17,635 bases of DNA from Clostridia bacterium. Its GTDB lineage: Bacteria; Bacillota; Clostridia; Oscillospirales; CAG-272. Shown here in pieces: positions 16,110 through 17,635 of the stretch; positions within the stretch are counted from its first letter, which is position 1, and each line of letters starts with the position of its first letter. The notes below the pieces were generated by a model. It searched no databases, had not been told where the DNA came from, and worked only from the letters and a program-made list of their open reading frames with translations. A program made the position numbers and the translations under genes. Where the stretch lies: positions 1 through 17,635 of the forward strand of contig JAFOGE010000143.1 in assembly GCA_017386965.1 (NCBI GenBank), written 5' to 3'.

Positions 16110-16117
16110 CATATACT
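16110..16117 (+). promoter_or_regulatory. possible sporulation sigma (sigma-E or sigma-K) -10 element for cotJ
   Basis: CATATACT lies 60 bases before the cotJA ATG and fits the sigma-E -10 consensus (CATACAnT) at all but one fixed position; it is also close to the sigma-K type (CATAnnnTA). No -35 element at the right distance is convincing, and no sigma-A promoter is seen. Sporulation control is inferred mainly from the genes downstream. Confidence 0.4.
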
Positions 16118-16176
16118 GAAAATAGCCGTTGACCCTTTCTTCTTCAGCGGCACAAATGATGGAAAGGAGCTTTTTC

Positions 16177-16578
16177 ATGCATTCCGAGAACAGTAAAAAC
16201 GCCTCACAGCGCCGCGCAAACGATGAATTCCTGCGTCGTATGCTGGGAGGTGAATTGGGAAATACGGGAGAGCGATGCCATCCCTCTTGCCCCCTTCCCT
16301 CCACCTGCCGTACGAGTGATACTCCCCAAGGGCGTCTTGCGCGCAGAGAGCCACCGTCCCCTCCCTGCAACGAGGGGGACCGCACACACACCTGCCCCAG
16401 GGAAATCTACGCCCCCGCACTCGCCATGGTTTATAGCCCCCTGCAATGCTGGGAGGGCCTTTTGCCTCCCGAAAAAGCGTTGCATGCAGGATCACAGTTC
16501 ACCGCTTTGATCCTCCCCTTGGAACCCGGTGCAAAATCCAGAGAAAGTGAGGTTTGCAATCGCAGATGCAATCTGTGA
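16177..16578 (+). CDS. cotJA: CotJA-like spore coat protein with cysteine/proline-rich extension
   Basis: The conserved CotJA core lies near the C-terminus (about 79-117): APALAMVYSPLQCWEGLLPP followed by EKALHAGSQF, matching the family's LAMAYVP-W-PEKAL-G pattern. CotJA proteins are small spore-coat components of about 80 residues; this one has 133. The extra length is an N-terminal region (about 25-78) rich in Pro, Arg and Cys; the whole protein has eight cysteines (34, 38, 44, 64, 73, 91, 127, 131), which could cross-link in the coat. The ATG at 16177 is seven bases after AAAGGAG. Ten bases separate its stop from cotJB. Identification rests on the core motif and operon order; the extension may come from inserted repeat DNA. 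Confidence 0.8.
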   Translation: MHSENSKNASQRRANDEFLRRMLGGELGNTGERCHPSCPLPSTCRTSDTPQGRLARREPPSPPCNEGDRTHTCPREIYAPALAMVYSPLQCWEGLLPPEKALHAGSQFTALILPLEPGAKSRESEVCNRRCNL

Positions 16579-16588
16579 GAAAAATGAA

Positions 16589-16867
16589 ATGATGAAGACT
16601 GTAAATCGCAACTGCAAGGACTGCAAGCAAACGCTCGATCTGCTTCGCACATTGGACTTTGCGATCCAGGAAACCGTCCTCTATCTGGACGCCTATCCGG
16701 ATTTCCTCCCCGCCCTGCGCTATTATCACGAGCTGCTTCACCAAAGAGAGGAGGCCGCAATGGCTTACGAGGGCTCCTGCGGTCCTTTGACCATGTACGG
16801 CAACCGATCCGTTGATTCCTGGGATTGGACGCTTGGTCCCTGGCCCTGGGAAGCAGACGCAAATTGA
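16589..16867 (+). CDS. cotJB: spore coat protein CotJB
   Basis: The 92-residue product matches CotJB in length and pattern: LDLLRTLDFAIQETVLYLDAYPD (about 17-39), then ALRYYHELLHQREEAAMAYE, GPLTMYGN, and the C-terminal WDWTLGPWPWE. CotJB is a coat-associated protein made with CotJA and CotJC during sporulation. Two adjacent ATG codons (16589 and 16592) are possible starts, with only a weak GTGAG ahead of them; a GTG at 16529 would add 20 residues overlapping cotJA but has no ribosome site. Coupling to cotJA translation is likely. It ends 19 bases before cotJC. Confidence 0.92.
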   Translation: MMKTVNRNCKDCKQTLDLLRTLDFAIQETVLYLDAYPDFLPALRYYHELLHQREEAAMAYEGSCGPLTMYGNRSVDSWDWTLGPWPWEADAN

Positions 16868-16886
16868 GCAAGGAGGAAAAGACTGT

Positions 16887-17489
16887 ATGTGGACCTATGA
16901 TAAAAAATTGCAATATCCGGTCAAGATCAAAAATCCCAATCCCACGCTGGCGAGCCGGATCATCTCCCAGCTTGGCGGCCCCGACGGCGAGCTTGCCGCC
17001 TCCATGCGCTATCTCAACCAGCGCTACGCCATGCCCTACGGGCAGGTCACGGGCATTCTCACGGACGTGGGCACCGAGGAGCTGGCACACCTCGAAATGG
17101 TGGCCGCCATTCTCTACCAGCTCACCAGGAACCTCTCCGAGGACGAGATCGAGAAGAGTCCCTTTGCCACCTATTTTGTGGATCACACCACGGGCATCTA
17201 TCCCATCGCGGCCAGCGGCGTGCCGATGGACATGAAGTACGTGGGCATCAAGGGCGACGTGATCGCCGACCTGAACGAGGACCTTGCCGCCGAGCAAAAG
17301 GCGCGCGTGACCTACGACAACATTCTGCGTCTGACCGACGATCCCGACGTCCGCGATCCCATCAAGTATCTGCGTGAGCGCGAGATCGTGCATTACCAAC
17401 GCTTCGGCGACGCCCTCCGCATCGCGCAGGATCACCTGGACAGCAAGAATTTCTACGCCTTTAATCCTTCGTTTAAGCCCAAGCGCTGA
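16887..17489 (+). CDS. cotJC: CotJC, manganese-catalase-family spore coat protein
   Basis: The 200-residue protein is a four-helix-bundle manganese catalase relative found in the inner spore coat, where it may destroy hydrogen peroxide. All five expected dimanganese ligands are present with the spacing of Lactobacillus catalase: Glu35 (GELAAS), Glu65 and His68 (EELAHLE), Glu136 (AEQKAR) and His169 (REIVHYQRF). The N-terminus MWTYDKKLQYPVKIKNPNP is typical. It lacks the long C-terminal extension of full-size manganese catalases, as usual for CotJC. The ATG at 16887 follows AAGGAGG by ten bases. It is the last gene of the cotJ operon and ends before a terminator at 17515-17562. Confidence 0.95.
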   Translation: MWTYDKKLQYPVKIKNPNPTLASRIISQLGGPDGELAASMRYLNQRYAMPYGQVTGILTDVGTEELAHLEMVAAILYQLTRNLSEDEIEKSPFATYFVDHTTGIYPIAASGVPMDMKYVGIKGDVIADLNEDLAAEQKARVTYDNILRLTDDPDVRDPIKYLREREIVHYQRFGDALRIAQDHLDSKNFYAFNPSFKPKR

Positions 17490-17514
17490 AGGGTACCGGC
17501 TGTGTCCCTTTGAC

Positions 17515-17562
17515 AAAAAAAGCCCCTTGACGCCTCTGCTCTCTCGCAGGTGCGCCAAGGGG
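17515..17562 (-). terminator. intrinsic terminator, probably bidirectional
   Basis: CCCCTTGACGC (17523-17533) pairs with GCGCCAAGGGG (17552-17562), with one G-U or A-C pair depending on strand, around an 18-base loop. Seven A residues at 17515-17521 become a T tract on the minus strand, so it best serves the gene entering from the right; on the plus strand the weaker TCTTCTTG follows and may end cotJC. Confidence 0.85.
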
Positions 17563-17577
17563 TCTTCTTGTATTCCG

Positions 17578-17635
17578 TTAAGCAACCGGGCCGTAAACGC
17601 CTCTCCAGGCAAGCCAGCCGCCAAAATAGCTGACC
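17578..17635 (-). CDS. C-terminal end of an unidentified protein (cut by window edge)
   Basis: On the minus strand a frame open from the right edge ends ...FGGWLAWRGVYGPVA and TAA at 17578-17580. A terminator with a strong T tract begins 15 bases later, which supports a real gene end. Only 18 residues are visible, rich in Gly, Trp and aromatic residues; they are too few to name a family. Confidence 0.45.
   Translation of the reverse strand, partial: VSYFGGWLAWRGVYGPVA

Noticed and set aside
16431..17624. A 397-codon minus-strand frame opposite cotJB and cotJC
   Set aside because: CotJC shows all manganese ligands on the plus strand; the antisense frame reads straight through the terminator at 17515-17562 and overlaps the likelier gene end at 17578.

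Overview
This window looks like chromosomal DNA from a spore-forming member of the Bacillota, most likely an uncultured gut-type clostridium. The evidence is a T-box leader ahead of ileS, a cotJABC spore-coat operon, a GdpP-type c-di-AMP phosphodiesterase, sigma-A promoters with 17-bp spacers, and Shine-Dalgarno sequences of the AGGAG type. The order or family cannot be fixed from the sequence alone. There is no sign of phage, insertion sequence, CRISPR, rRNA or tRNA; most of the window is core genome.

Layout. (1) Positions 1-8279, all on the minus strand and tightly packed: DUF2232 membrane protein, gdpP, rplI, dnaB, tilS, hpt and ftsH (ftsH cut by the left edge), apparently read from one strong promoter at 8372-8400. 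In Bacillus subtilis these are two separate clusters (yybS-yybT-rplI-dnaC and tilS-hprT-ftsH); here they form one run. (2) 8400-8650 is a divergent control region. (3) A DeoR-family repressor gene (8650-9402, plus) ends in a strong terminator. (4) 9480-13885, minus: ileS, lspA and an RluD-type pseudouridine synthase, with lspA and rluD overlapping. A 340-base leader with its own promoter and an isoleucine-type T-box riboswitch controls this run. (5) 14250-14450 is a second divergent region with an inverted repeat. (6) A solute-binding lipoprotein (14450-15982, plus) has its own promoter and terminator but no transporter genes beside it. (7) 16177-17489, plus: cotJA, cotJB and cotJC, a sporulation operon ending in a manganese-catalase-like protein; CotJA has an unusual cysteine- and proline-rich extension. 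(8) A probable minus-strand gene enters from the right edge and ends at 17578, behind a shared terminator.

How it fits together: the first run joins second-messenger turnover (GdpP), replication (DnaB helicase), translation fidelity (L9, TilS), purine salvage (Hpt) and membrane proteolysis (FtsH). The second joins isoleucine charging, lipoprotein signal-peptide removal (LspA) and rRNA modification (RluD). LspA would mature lipoproteins such as the solute-binding protein encoded divergently. I found no clear undescribed system. The points most worth a second look are the CotJA insert, the orphan solute-binding lipoprotein with its repeat-rich promoter, the possible operator of the orphan DeoR regulator, and the merged operon.
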